From Fusobacterium naviforme (GTDB lineage Bacteria; Bacillota; Clostridia; Lachnospirales; Lachnospiraceae): a DNA stretch of 64,000 nucleotides. The stretch lies in the NCBI GenBank assembly GCA_003014445.1, contig PYGH01000011.1, positions 1 through 64,000 of the forward strand. The letters are read 5' to 3'. A model generated the notes under the pieces. The model was not told the DNA's origin and did not search any database. It worked only from the letters and a program-made list of their open reading frames with translations. This document shows positions 40,004 through 49,319 of this stretch, piece by piece (the stretch's first letter is position 1; the number at the start of each line of letters is the position of its first letter). The translations under genes and the position numbers were made by a program.

Positions 40004-40167
40004 AGAATCCCATCGGATGGATTCGGAGGACGTCTCTTATATTGGCTGAGAAGACGCATACACCCATCCCGTTTTGGTTATCTCTCTCCCTTCCGGGACT
40101 TCTCGAGTGGGTAAAAACATCCAACAAGATTGAACGAGACAGAGAGGCATTAAGGCAGAATCAGTAA
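39620..40167 (+). CDS. Tail assembly chaperone, -1 frameshift form (E+E'-like)
   Basis: The heptamer T TTT TTA at 39979-39985 lies in the correct phase for -1 slippage. After it, the -1 frame stays open for 60 codons (IKYGDVENPIGWIRRTSLILAEKTHT ... EWVKTSNKIERDREALRQNQ) and stops at 40165, 9 bp before the tape measure. A small hairpin (AATCCCAT-CGG-ATGGATT) follows within about 20 nt. Lambda G/GT and P2 E/E' use the same device. The extension has no start of its own. Confidence 0.8.
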
Positions 40168-40176
40168 GGAGGATCT

Positions 40177-43100
40177 ATGGCTTCACAAAAAGAATACACG
40201 ATGCTGTTTGCGCTGAATGCATCTCTACAGAACGGGTTTCCGGCAACATTCGGAAAGGCTCAGCAAACCATTATGGCCTTTCAGAAGGAAATCAATAACC
40301 TTTCGAAACAGCAGTCGGATATATCAGGGTATCAGAAACAGCAGCAGGCTGTCGAAGCAACCAGGGCTAAATTAGAGCTCTACCAAAAGCAGTTGGAGAA
40401 TCTGAAAAATGCCACTGCAAACAACGCCTCAGAAGAAGCGAAACTCCAAAATGCCATTCTGTCAAAAGAAGCCCAGATAGCTTCTACCTCCAAAAAACTC
40501 GATGAGCAGACCCAGAAGCTTGGCAAATACGGAGATGCTCTTGATGAGGCAGGAATCGATACGCAGAATCTGACTCAGGAATCAAAGCGGCTTGAGTCTG
40601 AAATGAATGAGCTAAGAGAAAAGCAGGAAAACGCTGCCAAGAGCGCTTCAAGCTTTGCTTCCCAGTCTGCGGCTGCTGTAGAAGCTGTTGCCAGTGCCCT
40701 GCTGGCCGCAGGTATAGCCGATAAAATGAAGGAGATCGCCGGAGCCTATATGGAGACAGTAAAGGTCTCCGGGGAATTTGAAGCTTCGATGTCCCAGGTC
40801 GCTGCCACCATGGGCGTGAGCAATTCTGAAGTAGCTGAGCTTAATGAGTTTGCAAAAGAAATGGGTGCTTCCACTGCTTTTTCCGCAGTGCAGGCGTCAG
40901 AAGGCCTGAACATTTTGGCCATGGCAGGACTCAGTGCTAAAGACCAGATGAGCGGTCTTCCGGTCGTACTGGACCTGGCAGCCGCCGGCGGTCTCGATTT
41001 GGCCGACTCAGCCACCTATGTAACGGGTGCTGTCGCCGGTTTCCGTGACAGCATGGAGCACGCGGGATACTATGCAGACCTTATGGCCAAAGGCGCCTCG
41101 CTTGCAAAGACGGATGTCCGGGGGCTTGGTGAAGCTTTTGCCGGTACCGCTGCAAACGCATCCAGTTATAACCAGGCTGCCGACTCTGTTACGCTCGCGC
41201 TGCTCCGCCTCGCTGATCAGAATGTGGTGGGAAGCTCAGCGGCGACTGCTTTAAACAGAGCCTATGCAGATCTGTTTACCCCCACATCGAAGGATGCCAA
41301 GGAGGCTATTAAAGCTCTTGGCGTGGAGATGTATGACTTTAACACCGGAGAGGCCAGGGACTTCAATGATATTGTGGACGAGATGGCTGAAGTTCTTTCC
41401 GGTTATTCTCAGGAAGAAGCCAATGCTCTGAAGGCAACCATCTTCACGGCACAGGGTTTGAATGCATTCAACAAGATGACTGCTGCCTCGACAGAACGTG
41501 TGGAGGAGCTTTGGAAAGGAATCGGTGAGGCCGGAGGCGCAGCAACACAGCAGGCTCAAACTCAGCTTGACAACATGAATGGTGAACTTACCATCATGCA
41601 GTCCGCCGCAGAAGGACTACAGATCTCACTCGGCGACCTTTCCAAAGATACAATGCGTGAATTTTACCGTGCAGGGACAGATGTTCTTACCATGGTAAAC
41701 AATTTTGTAAAAGATAATCCGTCATTGGTCAAAGGCATTATTGCTACAGGCGGGGCACTTGTCACGCTTACAGGAGGGATTACCGCAGTGGCGGCCGGAG
41801 TAAAAGGTGTTACTGCAGCGACAACTGCTTTAGGCCTTGCAGCACCCGGAGTCGGTCAAATAATGGCTGTTGTTGCAGCTGTCTCTGCCCTGGGCGGGGC
41901 TCTTTATTATCTTTATAACGAGTCCGATTCCAAAAAGGTAAAGGATTTAAACAAGGAGACGCGGGACCTGCAGCAATCAATGGTCTCTCTCCATGACCAG
42001 TATGATGATGCTATAGCAGACAATCATGCCGCAGCTGAAACAGCTCGGATGTATATCGACCGTCTCCATGAACTGGAATCTGCCGGCGAAATGGACGAGG
42101 CTCAGAAAAAAGAATATCACAATGTCTTGGAGCTTCTCGTTCAGACCATGCCTGATTTGGCCGACAAAATCGATCTTGTGAACGACACAATCGAAGGCGG
42201 CCTTCCCGCCTTGGAAAAGGCAACAGAAGACTGGGAAAAATATGCTGAACAGCAGGCCAGGGAAGAGTATATCGCAGAACTCCGTCAGAATGTTGTCGAC
42301 GCTACGAAAGAGCGGATCAAGAATGAAACCAGTCTGACAGCAGCCCAGATTAAGGGTGAGAATGCTCTGAAGAAACAGCAGGCTGCCTATGAAGAACTTC
42401 TAAAGGCCCTTGGGCTTACGGACGAGCAGTTCAAGGGTATTTATAACACTGTGGAAGATCTTCCGTGGAGACGTCTTTCTGCAGATGTACAGCAGCTCCG
42501 GAGCGACTACATAGACTTTGGAAAAGAAGCCCGTGCTGCTTCTGACGAACAGCGGATTCTGACGAAAGCACTCGATGAAAGCCAGGGAGTGGTTGATTCC
42601 GCCAATGCTGTCCTTGACAGTTATATGAACGCAACGTCTGACACCGGAGACGGAGTCAGCGAGTTATCTGCCGAACAGATAGCCCTCAACCAGACAATGG
42701 AAAATACAGAGGGAATTATTCGTTCAGCCGATGAGCAGCTCCTGGCTCTGAAGGAATCCTATTACGAGGCGTATGACGCGGCCGAGAAAAGTATTCGCGG
42801 TCAGTTCCAGATCTGGGATGAGGTAAGTGAAACGGTCGCCGTTTCCGCAGATACAATCAATCAACGGCTCGAAGAACAGACAAAGCATTGGCAGGAGTAT
42901 AACCAGAACCTTGAAAGTCTTCGCGGCCGGACCGGTGACATAGAGGGCCTGGCAGATGTCATTGCATCCTTCGCAGATGGTTCCCAGGAATCTATAAATG
43001 CAATCGCCGGAATGGCCGATGCGTCAGATGAAGACCTGGCTGCTATGGTATCCAATTATCAGGATCTACAGAAAGCGCAGAACGAAACCGGCGAGAACAT

Positions 43101-43662
43101 CGCAGCCCTGGCAACGGATCTTGATGCAAGGACTCAGGAGATGGCCCAGAGCGTTGAACAAATGGTTTCTGATATGAATCTATCTTCTGAAGCATCAGCG
43201 GCCGCTCGTGAAACTATAATGGCCTACACCAGTACCGCATTCAATATGAGGGATGAGGTTGGCCGTCAATTCGCGCAGATCCGGGCTGCTGCTCTCGCCG
43301 GACTCGGCAGCGGAGGTGCCGGATCAGGAGCAAGCGGAGGGACACCTCAGCCCAGGGCGGCTGGTGGTCCGGCATATTCCGGTAAGACATACCTCGTAGG
43401 TGAGGAAGGTCCTGAGCTGATCCATATGAACGGCAACGGAACCGTTGTCCCGAATGATGAGACGAACAAACTTCTTGGAACTATGGGTTCTTCGGGAAAC
43501 ACCTTCAAAAACGATATAAGTGTCTCCTTCCAGATAAACGGTGATGCGCACTCTGGCATCATGGATCAGCTCCGCCTGTTCGGTGATGAGTTTGCAGAGC
43601 GGGTGCTGGCCGTGGTTGAGGAGGCTCAGACAGATAACATGAGGAGGAGCTTCGCAACATGA
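40177..43662 (+). CDS. Tail tape measure protein
   Basis: 1161 residues. It sets tail length and is ejected with the DNA. The N-terminal coiled coil spans about 30-155. The TP901-type core follows: MKEIAGAYMETVKVSGEFEASMSQVAATMGVS, LNEFAKEMGASTAFSAVQASEGLNILAMAGL, AGFRDSMEHAGYYADLMAKGASLAKT. Hydrophobic segments at about 520-590 (GIIATGGALVTLTGGITAVAAG, IMAVVAAVSALGGALYYLY) may form the membrane channel. A long helical rear part and a Gly-rich end (SGGAGSGASGG) follow. Confidence 0.92.
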   Translation: MASQKEYTMLFALNASLQNGFPATFGKAQQTIMAFQKEINNLSKQQSDISGYQKQQQAVEATRAKLELYQKQLENLKNATANNASEEAKLQNAILSKEAQIASTSKKLDEQTQKLGKYGDALDEAGIDTQNLTQESKRLESEMNELREKQENAAKSASSFASQSAAAVEAVASALLAAGIADKMKEIAGAYMETVKVSGEFEASMSQVAATMGVSNSEVAELNEFAKEMGASTAFSAVQASEGLNILAMAGLSAKDQMSGLPVVLDLAAAGGLDLADSATYVTGAVAGFRDSMEHAGYYADLMAKGASLAKTDVRGLGEAFAGTAANASSYNQAADSVTLALLRLADQNVVGSSAATALNRAYADLFTPTSKDAKEAIKALGVEMYDFNTGEARDFNDIVDEMAEVLSGYSQEEANALKATIFTAQGLNAFNKMTAASTERVEELWKGIGEAGGAATQQAQTQLDNMNGELTIMQSAAEGLQISLGDLSKDTMREFYRAGTDVLTMVNNFVKDNPSLVKGIIATGGALVTLTGGITAVAAGVKGVTAATTALGLAAPGVGQIMAVVAAVSALGGALYYLYNESDSKKVKDLNKETRDLQQSMVSLHDQYDDAIADNHAAAETARMYIDRLHELESAGEMDEAQKKEYHNVLELLVQTMPDLADKIDLVNDTIEGGLPALEKATEDWEKYAEQQAREEYIAELRQNVVDATKERIKNETSLTAAQIKGENALKKQQAAYEELLKALGLTDEQFKGIYNTVEDLPWRRLSADVQQLRSDYIDFGKEARAASDEQRILTKALDESQGVVDSANAVLDSYMNATSDTGDGVSELSAEQIALNQTMENTEGIIRSADEQLLALKESYYEAYDAAEKSIRGQFQIWDEVSETVAVSADTINQRLEEQTKHWQEYNQNLESLRGRTGDIEGLADVIASFADGSQESINAIAGMADASDEDLAAMVSNYQDLQKAQNETGENIAALATDLDARTQEMAQSVEQMVSDMNLSSEASAAARETIMAYTSTAFNMRDEVGRQFAQIRAAALAGLGSGGAGSGASGGTPQPRAAGGPAYSGKTYLVGEEGPELIHMNGNGTVVPNDETNKLLGTMGSSGNTFKNDISVSFQINGDAHSGIMDQLRLFGDEFAERVLAVVEEAQTDNMRRSFAT

Positions 43663-43868
43663 AAATCTATACGACCATTCAAGGGGATATGTGGGACACT
43701 ATTGCGTATAAGCAGATGGGCTCCTCCATATATGTCGGTCAGTTGATCACAGCAAATATCAAATACTGCGGCATCTTTCTATTTCCTGCAGGAATCGAGC
43801 TGACTATTCCCGATGTTGATGTGGCGGCGTCATTAGTGGCTCCGCCCTGGAAGCAGGTGAGCGGATGA
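43659..43868 (+). CDS. Tail protein X (LysM-like, P2 gpX)
   Basis: 69 residues, with the gpX pattern: MKIYTTIQGDMWDTIAYKQMGSSIYVGQLITAN and LFPAGIELTIPDV. It is a LysM-like domain that joins the baseplate hub. It overlaps the tape measure and hub genes by 4 bp each. Confidence 0.88.
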   Translation: MKIYTTIQGDMWDTIAYKQMGSSIYVGQLITANIKYCGIFLFPAGIELTIPDVDVAASLVAPPWKQVSG

Positions 43869-45178
43869 GCAGCGTGAGAAACACATCAGCAATTGTAACC
43901 TTCGATGGTGTCGATATCTCAGATGATATCAGTAAATACCTGGAATCTATAACCTACATTGATTTCGAGGAAGATAAAGCCGATGACCTGCAGATCAAAC
44001 TTCATGATCGTCCAAGGATATGGCTTCTCTCCTGGGTTCAGCAGATGATGGAAGCATCCGTTTCGGACGCACATCAGGCTTCTCCTGCGGCAGCTGCGAC
44101 AGCAAAATATACTGTCACTGCCCAGAGCGGTCTCATTCTCAGGGAGGGGCCTTCCACATCAACTGCAAGGCTTAACTGCTTTGCATTTGGAACCGAGATC
44201 GATGTCGTGGACGCCTCCGGGGACTGGTATCAGGTAAACGCAGGCGGACAAAGCGGGTATATGTATGGTGGGTATCTTGCACCGGCAGCCGCTCAAAACG
44301 CAGATGCACCTGCTGCTACGGCACAGCCTGGATTTAAAATCACCGCCTCTTTCCAGCGATCCGGATGGAATGACGGGAACTCTGATCTTCTCGACTGCGG
44401 ACGATTTGAACTGGATACCATCCAGTGCCAGGGCCCGCCCGATACAGTTACTTTGAAAGCAACGGCCCTGCCTTACTCTTCAAGCGCCCGACAGACACTG
44501 AAGGATAAGACATGGGAAGCCGTAAAACTATCTATGATCGGCTCTGAAATCGCGGCAGCTGCAGGCATGACGTGTATGTTCCTATCACAGACAGATATTA
44601 CATATGCACACATTGAGCAGAAACAGGAACCTGATATTAAGTTTCTTTCCGATCTGTGCCATGATGCGGGACTTTCTCTGAAGGTAAACAACAATATCAT
44701 TATCATCTTTGACCAGATAACATATGAATCCGCCTCTCCCATAGCTGTGATTTCCAAGGGGGATGGCAGTTACACGAAACACAATCTCTCCACAGCGAAA
44801 TCCAATGTCGAATACCAATCCTGCAGAGTTTCCTATGTGACACCCGAGGGAACACTGATCGAGGGTATTGCCAAGCTTACAGATTATGATCCGGAGGCCA
44901 AAGGCAACCAACAGCTTGAAATCACTGCAAAGGTCGCCGATATCGCTGAAGCGCAGGTTCTGGCTCAGAAGTACCTGCGGCTGCACAACAAATATCAGAA
45001 AACAGCTCAGCTCCAAATGCAGGGGAACCCTGACATGGCCGCCGGAGTCTGCGTGCAGCTTACCGGCTGGGGTCCCTGGAGCGGCAAGTATATCATCAGC
45101 CAGGCTCGTCATCAGCTGTCCCGCTCGACAGGGTATACGACAACGATAAATCTGAGGAGGGTTCTTGGAGGATACTAA
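43865..45178 (+). CDS. Baseplate hub protein (P2 gpD/late control D) with inserted SH3 domain
   Basis: 437 residues. The hub domains match gpD: ITYIDFEEDKADDLQIKLHDRPRIWL at the start and KFLSDLCHDAGLSLKVNNNIIIIFD, YLRLHNKYQKTAQLQMQGNPDMAAGVCVQL later. Between them, at about 81-139, sits an extra SH3-type domain (TAQSGLILREGPSTSTARLNCF, GDWYQVNAGGQSGYMYGGYL) flanked by Ala/Pro-rich linkers. Such domains bind peptidoglycan and would suit a tail tip working in a Gram-positive wall. Confidence 0.88.
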   Translation: MSSVRNTSAIVTFDGVDISDDISKYLESITYIDFEEDKADDLQIKLHDRPRIWLLSWVQQMMEASVSDAHQASPAAAATAKYTVTAQSGLILREGPSTSTARLNCFAFGTEIDVVDASGDWYQVNAGGQSGYMYGGYLAPAAAQNADAPAATAQPGFKITASFQRSGWNDGNSDLLDCGRFELDTIQCQGPPDTVTLKATALPYSSSARQTLKDKTWEAVKLSMIGSEIAAAAGMTCMFLSQTDITYAHIEQKQEPDIKFLSDLCHDAGLSLKVNNNIIIIFDQITYESASPIAVISKGDGSYTKHNLSTAKSNVEYQSCRVSYVTPEGTLIEGIAKLTDYDPEAKGNQQLEITAKVADIAEAQVLAQKYLRLHNKYQKTAQLQMQGNPDMAAGVCVQLTGWGPWSGKYIISQARHQLSRSTGYTTTINLRRVLGGY

Positions 45179-45444
45179 TGGAAAATCTCGGGACAATTTT
45201 GCAGATTGGGCAGGTGCGGGAAGTGAACGGAACCAAGGCAAAGGTCTTTTTCCCTGATACAAAAAGAACATCTGATTGGCTGAGCGTCCTGCAGCGCATC
45301 GGAGAAGGTGTCGGAGTGCAGCAGGCTGATGGGCACACTCACAAAGCGTCTGTGACAAATTGGGTTCCCGCCGTCGGTTCGACCGTCTTGGTTATCTATC
45401 CCCCGCACAGGAATGCTGACGGGTTTATTGTCGGGCAGATATAA
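45178..45444 (+). CDS. Baseplate spike/assembly protein (gpV-like)
   Basis: 88 residues, matching the OB-fold base of gpV-type spikes (GTILQIGQVREVNGTKAKVFFPDTKRTSDWLSVLQR, WVPAVGSTVLVIYPPHRNADGFIVGQI). It is shorter than P2 gpV and lacks the beta-helical needle, common in Gram-positive myophages. The start overlaps the hub stop (TAATG). Confidence 0.8.
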   Translation: MENLGTILQIGQVREVNGTKAKVFFPDTKRTSDWLSVLQRIGEGVGVQQADGHTHKASVTNWVPAVGSTVLVIYPPHRNADGFIVGQI

Positions 45445-45455
45445 GGAGGCCTCTT

Positions 45456-45845
45456 ATGAAAATCGGTTGTCTCGGGAATATTTCGTTCGTTGTCTCGGAC
45501 TCCAAAATTGAAACAATAACCGGATTCTCGCGATCCGGATCCGCTTCTTATGCCATGCATCAGAGAGTAAACGCCAAGGAGCTTCCCGAATTCACTGGGG
45601 TGAATGCCGGGACAGCTGACCTGGAGATCATGCTTTCTTCTTATCTCGGTGCGAATCCCTTTAAAGAGCTAAGAAAGATCAAAAAGGCCTGTGAGCGGCA
45701 TAAAAAAATGCGGCTCGTAATCGGGGATGATTACTATGGGCAGTACGTGATTCAAAGCTATCAGCAAACGGGGCAGCATTATGACCGGCAGCGTGGTGTG
45801 ACGGTTTGCACAGCAACTGTAAGTTTGCTGGAATATGTGAGGTGA
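45456..45845 (+). CDS. Tail protein gpU-like
   Basis: 129 residues. MKIGCLGNISFVVSDSKIETITGFSRSGSASYAMHQ and the LVIGDDYYGQYVIQSYQQTGQHYDRQR block match P2 gpU-type tail proteins, which terminate or stabilise the tail. Here it lies between V and W, a different order from P2. Confidence 0.78.
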   Translation: MKIGCLGNISFVVSDSKIETITGFSRSGSASYAMHQRVNAKELPEFTGVNAGTADLEIMLSSYLGANPFKELRKIKKACERHKKMRLVIGDDYYGQYVIQSYQQTGQHYDRQRGVTVCTATVSLLEYVR

Positions 45846-45848
45846 TTT

Positions 45849-46190
45849 ATGTATCAGGTCAAAGCATCAGATACCCTGGATATCCGTCTGAACCTGACAG
45901 ATACGATAGAATCGGTTCTGCAGAACATAGCTATCATTCTGAAGACCTGGAAGGGTGAATGCCCGCTATACAGAGATTTTGGAATCTCGGCTGACGCCCT
46001 GCACAGGCCGATCAATGCAGCCAGAGCGATGCTCCAGGCGGAAATTATTGAAATGATCGAGGAGTATGAACCGCGCGCCGCCGTGGTTGGAGTCTCCTTT
46101 GACGTAGACAGCAAATATCCCGACACGCTCAGTCCGATTGTTGAAGTGGAGATCGAGGGATATGAGGAGGATGATGAGGATGGCGCGTAA
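45849..46190 (+). CDS. Baseplate wedge protein (gpW/gp25-like)
   Basis: 113 residues. It contains IESVLQNIAIILKTWKGECPLYRDFGISADALHRPINAARAMLQAEIIEMIEEYEPRA, the lysozyme-like gp25/gpW pattern of a core wedge component. It overlaps the J gene by 11 bp. Confidence 0.88.
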   Translation: MYQVKASDTLDIRLNLTDTIESVLQNIAIILKTWKGECPLYRDFGISADALHRPINAARAMLQAEIIEMIEEYEPRAAVVGVSFDVDSKYPDTLSPIVEVEIEGYEEDDEDGA

Positions 46191-47319
46191 TACGGAATAT
46201 CAGTTTCTCAGCACAGACGCACAGTCTATTCTTCAGGGGATGATCTCGGACTACGAACAGACCTTCAATGCTTCGGTGACTCCGGCCTCTGCGGAGATGC
46301 TTTTCATCCGGTGGATGGCCAATCTGTTCGTGCAGGAAAGAGCACAGATAAATCATGCCGGGAATCAGAATCTGCCATCCAGAGCAGAAGGTGAAAACCT
46401 TGATGAGCTGGGTTCAGTGATCTATAACCTGCCTCGGCCTGAAGCGAAACACGCCACATCGACCGAACGATTTACGATCACCGAGGAGCTGTCTTCTTCT
46501 CTTTTGATTCCCGCAGGCACACGTGTAACTGATAAATCCAGCACGGTGTTCTGGGCCACCACAGAAGATGCATATATCGCAATTGGCGATACTTATGCTG
46601 ATGTCCCTATCTCATGTCTTACTTCAGGCAGTGCCGGAAACGGATATGTTGCCGGACAGATTGACACCATAGTAGACCGGTTCAGCGAGTACCTTGAAAG
46701 TGTGACAAATCTGACCGAAACCGAAGGCGGGACGGAGGTCGCAGATGATGACGAATACTATGATCTCATGGTAGCATCTCTCGACAGTCATTCTACTGCC
46801 GGGGCAGAGAACTCGTATATTTACTGGGCAAAACAGGTTTCTACGGATATTGCGGATGTCGTGGCGAATACCCCTGAAGACGGCGTTGTAGAGATCTATG
46901 CCCTTATGAATGACGGTTCCCTGGCAGGCGAGGAAATGAAAGCAGCCATACTGGAAGCTTGCTCCGCAGCTTTTCAGAGGCCGCTTACGGATCACGTATT
47001 TGTTGACGATGCCCAGCAGGTAACCTTCAATATCAATTTCACATACTATATTCCGAGTGATGAAACAGCAAGTGCCGCTGATATTGCAGCTTCTGTGCAG
47101 GAAGCTGTAGACAGCTATGTATCCTGGCAATGTGGAAAATTCGGAAGAGACATCAGTCCGGATCGACTCCGCTATTTTCTTTACGAGACGGGCATAAAGA
47201 GGTTGGAACTGACAGCCCCTGCATTTACCGTTCTTGGCGATGGAAGCGACAACACCGCTCCTCAGGTTGGAAAGATTGGCACTATCACGATTGTGAACGG
47301 AGGTTATGAGGATGAATAA
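46180..47319 (+). CDS. Baseplate wedge protein (gpJ-like)
   Basis: 379 residues from ATG 46180 (AGGAGG upstream). The gpJ pattern includes RWMANLFVQERAQINHAGNQNLPSRAEGENLDELG, RFTITEELSSSLLIPAGTRVT and LTSGSAGNGYVAGQIDTIVDRF, ending with IKRLELTAPAFTVLGDGS. It joins W and I into the wedge. Confidence 0.92.
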   Translation: MARNTEYQFLSTDAQSILQGMISDYEQTFNASVTPASAEMLFIRWMANLFVQERAQINHAGNQNLPSRAEGENLDELGSVIYNLPRPEAKHATSTERFTITEELSSSLLIPAGTRVTDKSSTVFWATTEDAYIAIGDTYADVPISCLTSGSAGNGYVAGQIDTIVDRFSEYLESVTNLTETEGGTEVADDDEYYDLMVASLDSHSTAGAENSYIYWAKQVSTDIADVVANTPEDGVVEIYALMNDGSLAGEEMKAAILEACSAAFQRPLTDHVFVDDAQQVTFNINFTYYIPSDETASAADIAASVQEAVDSYVSWQCGKFGRDISPDRLRYFLYETGIKRLELTAPAFTVLGDGSDNTAPQVGKIGTITIVNGGYEDE

Positions 47320-47893
47320 TGCCATGATCGTTGAAAACATGCTTGCTTCTCTCCCTTCTGTTCTGAGGGAGGACAGGCGTATGTACTCTCTGGCCACGGC
47401 AGCAGCAAAGGCATTTGCAGATATAGACGAAAAACTCCAGGGCTTGATCGTCTACGCAAATCTCGACAACATCTCAGAAGAGCTGTGCGATATCCTTGCG
47501 AAAGATCTTGCCGTGGAATGGTACGACTATGACTTCAGTCTCTCTGATAAGCGGAACCTGATAAAGACAGCCATAAACGTACACAGGCATATTGGCACGG
47601 TAGGAGCTGTTGAGGCAGGCATTTCTGCAGTTTATGAGGATTCCTATGTCGAAGAGTGGTTCAATTATTCCGGTCTTCCGTATCACTTCAAAGTCCTGAT
47701 CGACAGTACCTACCAGGGTACAGATCAGGCCAAATATAATTCCGTCATGACCAGCCTGAATATTTACAAAAATCTTCGGTCGGTTCTTGATGCTGTGGAA
47801 TACTATGATACCGGAAGCGCTGCGAATGTGTATGCAAATGCATTTTGTTCAGCTTGTTCGTTTACGGACAGCTGTGTGGCTACATATGTGTAA
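47312..47893 (+). CDS. Baseplate/tail protein I (gpI-like)
   Basis: 193 residues from ATG 47312 (GGAGG 9 nt upstream; ATG 47306 is too close). SLPSVLREDRRMYSLATAAAKAFADIDEKLQGLIVYANLDNISEELCDILAKDLAVEWYDYDFSL is the family's signature, with NLIKTAINVHRHIGTVGAVE. It links the wedge to the fibres. Confidence 0.9.
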   Translation: MNNAMIVENMLASLPSVLREDRRMYSLATAAAKAFADIDEKLQGLIVYANLDNISEELCDILAKDLAVEWYDYDFSLSDKRNLIKTAINVHRHIGTVGAVEAGISAVYEDSYVEEWFNYSGLPYHFKVLIDSTYQGTDQAKYNSVMTSLNIYKNLRSVLDAVEYYDTGSAANVYANAFCSACSFTDSCVATYV

Positions 47894-47911
47894 TAAGGAG
47901 GCTGAAAGTCT

Positions 47912-48985
47912 ATGGCGAGTTTGGTTGGCGTAATTACTAACGTCGGTGCGGCCCTTCTGGCAGAATGGGTTCAGGGCAAAGTCCTGAGTATAGATTCTGC
48001 AGAGGCTGGTACCGGAACATATCTGGAATCGACACTAATGGCCCGAACTTCCCTTGCGGAATATAAACAGGCTGCGTCTATCGTTTTGAAAACAAAAATT
48101 ACAAATGGCTACAGAGTAAAGATCCAGATTACACCTATGGCCACTGCATATACGTTAAACCAGTTTGGATTGAGGGCCTCTGTTGATGGTGGGACCCCTG
48201 TACTGCTGGCATTATTTCAGAACGCTGACGGCATTTCAATCCCGGCACTATCTGATGCGCCGGATTTCGTTTATTCCTTTTATGCGATACTGCCTATTGG
48301 AAACACAAACGATATGACAATCAATATCGATACCAGCGCCCTGGTTTCTCAAAGTACGCTTGAGGAAAAGGCGAATCTGCTGACAGACTTGACCATACTC
48401 CCGAACGGATCTGATATCAATGATTACACAGAAACCGGGAATTTCTGCGCTTCGACAGACGAAGGGGCAGCTACCCTCACTAATGCACCATGCGCATCCG
48501 CTTTCTCATTGAAGGTTGAAGTGGATCCGGAAGGGAATGTTTTCCATACGGCAAGGGATCATACTGGCAAAACCTATTTCCGATACTGTATCAATGATTC
48601 GTGGTCAGCATGGAAAGTGATTGCTGCTCCGGATGTTCTTACCCAGGAAAATGTCTATGATGGCTATGATCAGGCTTCGGCCGGCTATGCGCTCGACGCC
48701 CGGAAGGGTGCTGATATTGCAGGTCTCTTACTCATGGAAAAGGGTACTGTAACTCTGACGAACAGCAAGGCATTCCCGTTTAACAATTCGATAAAATCCG
48801 TGAACCTGGTAAATGAAAGAGCATCGACGGATTATATCGTTACAACAAGGGTTACTGCATTCACAGGAAACGTCGGAGAGATTGAGATCTCCGACAAGCT
48901 GGTCAATGGTTTCAAAATCGCTCACACCGGCAGCGCATCCAGCGTAACGGTAGGGTACATGGTGACAGGAGGGTATTACTCATGA
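47912..48985 (+). CDS. Tail fibre protein (gpH-like N-terminus)
   Basis: 357 residues. The N-terminal half resembles phage tail-collar/fibre proteins (VITNVGAALLAEWVQGKVLSIDSAEAGTG, VKIQITPMATAYTLNQFGLRASVDGG). A conserved fibre element (YDQASAGYALDARKGADIAGLL) precedes a beta-rich C-terminal domain. It starts the host-recognition module that ends in the DGR. Confidence 0.85.
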   Translation: MASLVGVITNVGAALLAEWVQGKVLSIDSAEAGTGTYLESTLMARTSLAEYKQAASIVLKTKITNGYRVKIQITPMATAYTLNQFGLRASVDGGTPVLLALFQNADGISIPALSDAPDFVYSFYAILPIGNTNDMTINIDTSALVSQSTLEEKANLLTDLTILPNGSDINDYTETGNFCASTDEGAATLTNAPCASAFSLKVEVDPEGNVFHTARDHTGKTYFRYCINDSWSAWKVIAAPDVLTQENVYDGYDQASAGYALDARKGADIAGLLLMEKGTVTLTNSKAFPFNNSIKSVNLVNERASTDYIVTTRVTAFTGNVGEIEISDKLVNGFKIAHTGSASSVTVGYMVTGGYYS

Positions 48986-49308
48986 TTGTTGTTGAGAAAA
49001 ACGCAGGCGCCAAAATTGAATTCGAGGTGGCCGGAAAGAAAATCACTTTTGATGATGACCTCACCATAAACCTTGCAAAGAGGGAGCAGGATTGGGCTGC
49101 TCATATCGACATCTGTTTCAACCAGGACGATGAACTGGTAATCGGAGCCGCTACCGGATGGCGGTATGTTGCCGAGATCGATATCCCGGAACGCCAGTAC
49201 AGAGAAGTAGAAGTACCTGGCGAGAATGGCGAAGAGCCGAGCGTCACACTGGAACCGGTACCCCTGGACATGGATACTGTAATGCTCACACTCTGGGCGC
49301 TTGAATAA
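48982..49308 (+). CDS. Hypothetical tail-tip accessory, 108 aa
   Basis: A beta-rich acidic protein (IVVEKNAGAKIEFEVAGKKITFDDDL, WRYVAEIDIPERQYREVEVPG) coupled by ATGA to the fibre gene and followed by the DGR target. It may be a fibre assembly chaperone or short fibre. No family is recognised. Confidence 0.55.
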   Translation: MIVVEKNAGAKIEFEVAGKKITFDDDLTINLAKREQDWAAHIDICFNQDDELVIGAATGWRYVAEIDIPERQYREVEVPGENGEEPSVTLEPVPLDMDTVMLTLWALE

Positions 49309-49319
49309 GGAGGGCTAAG

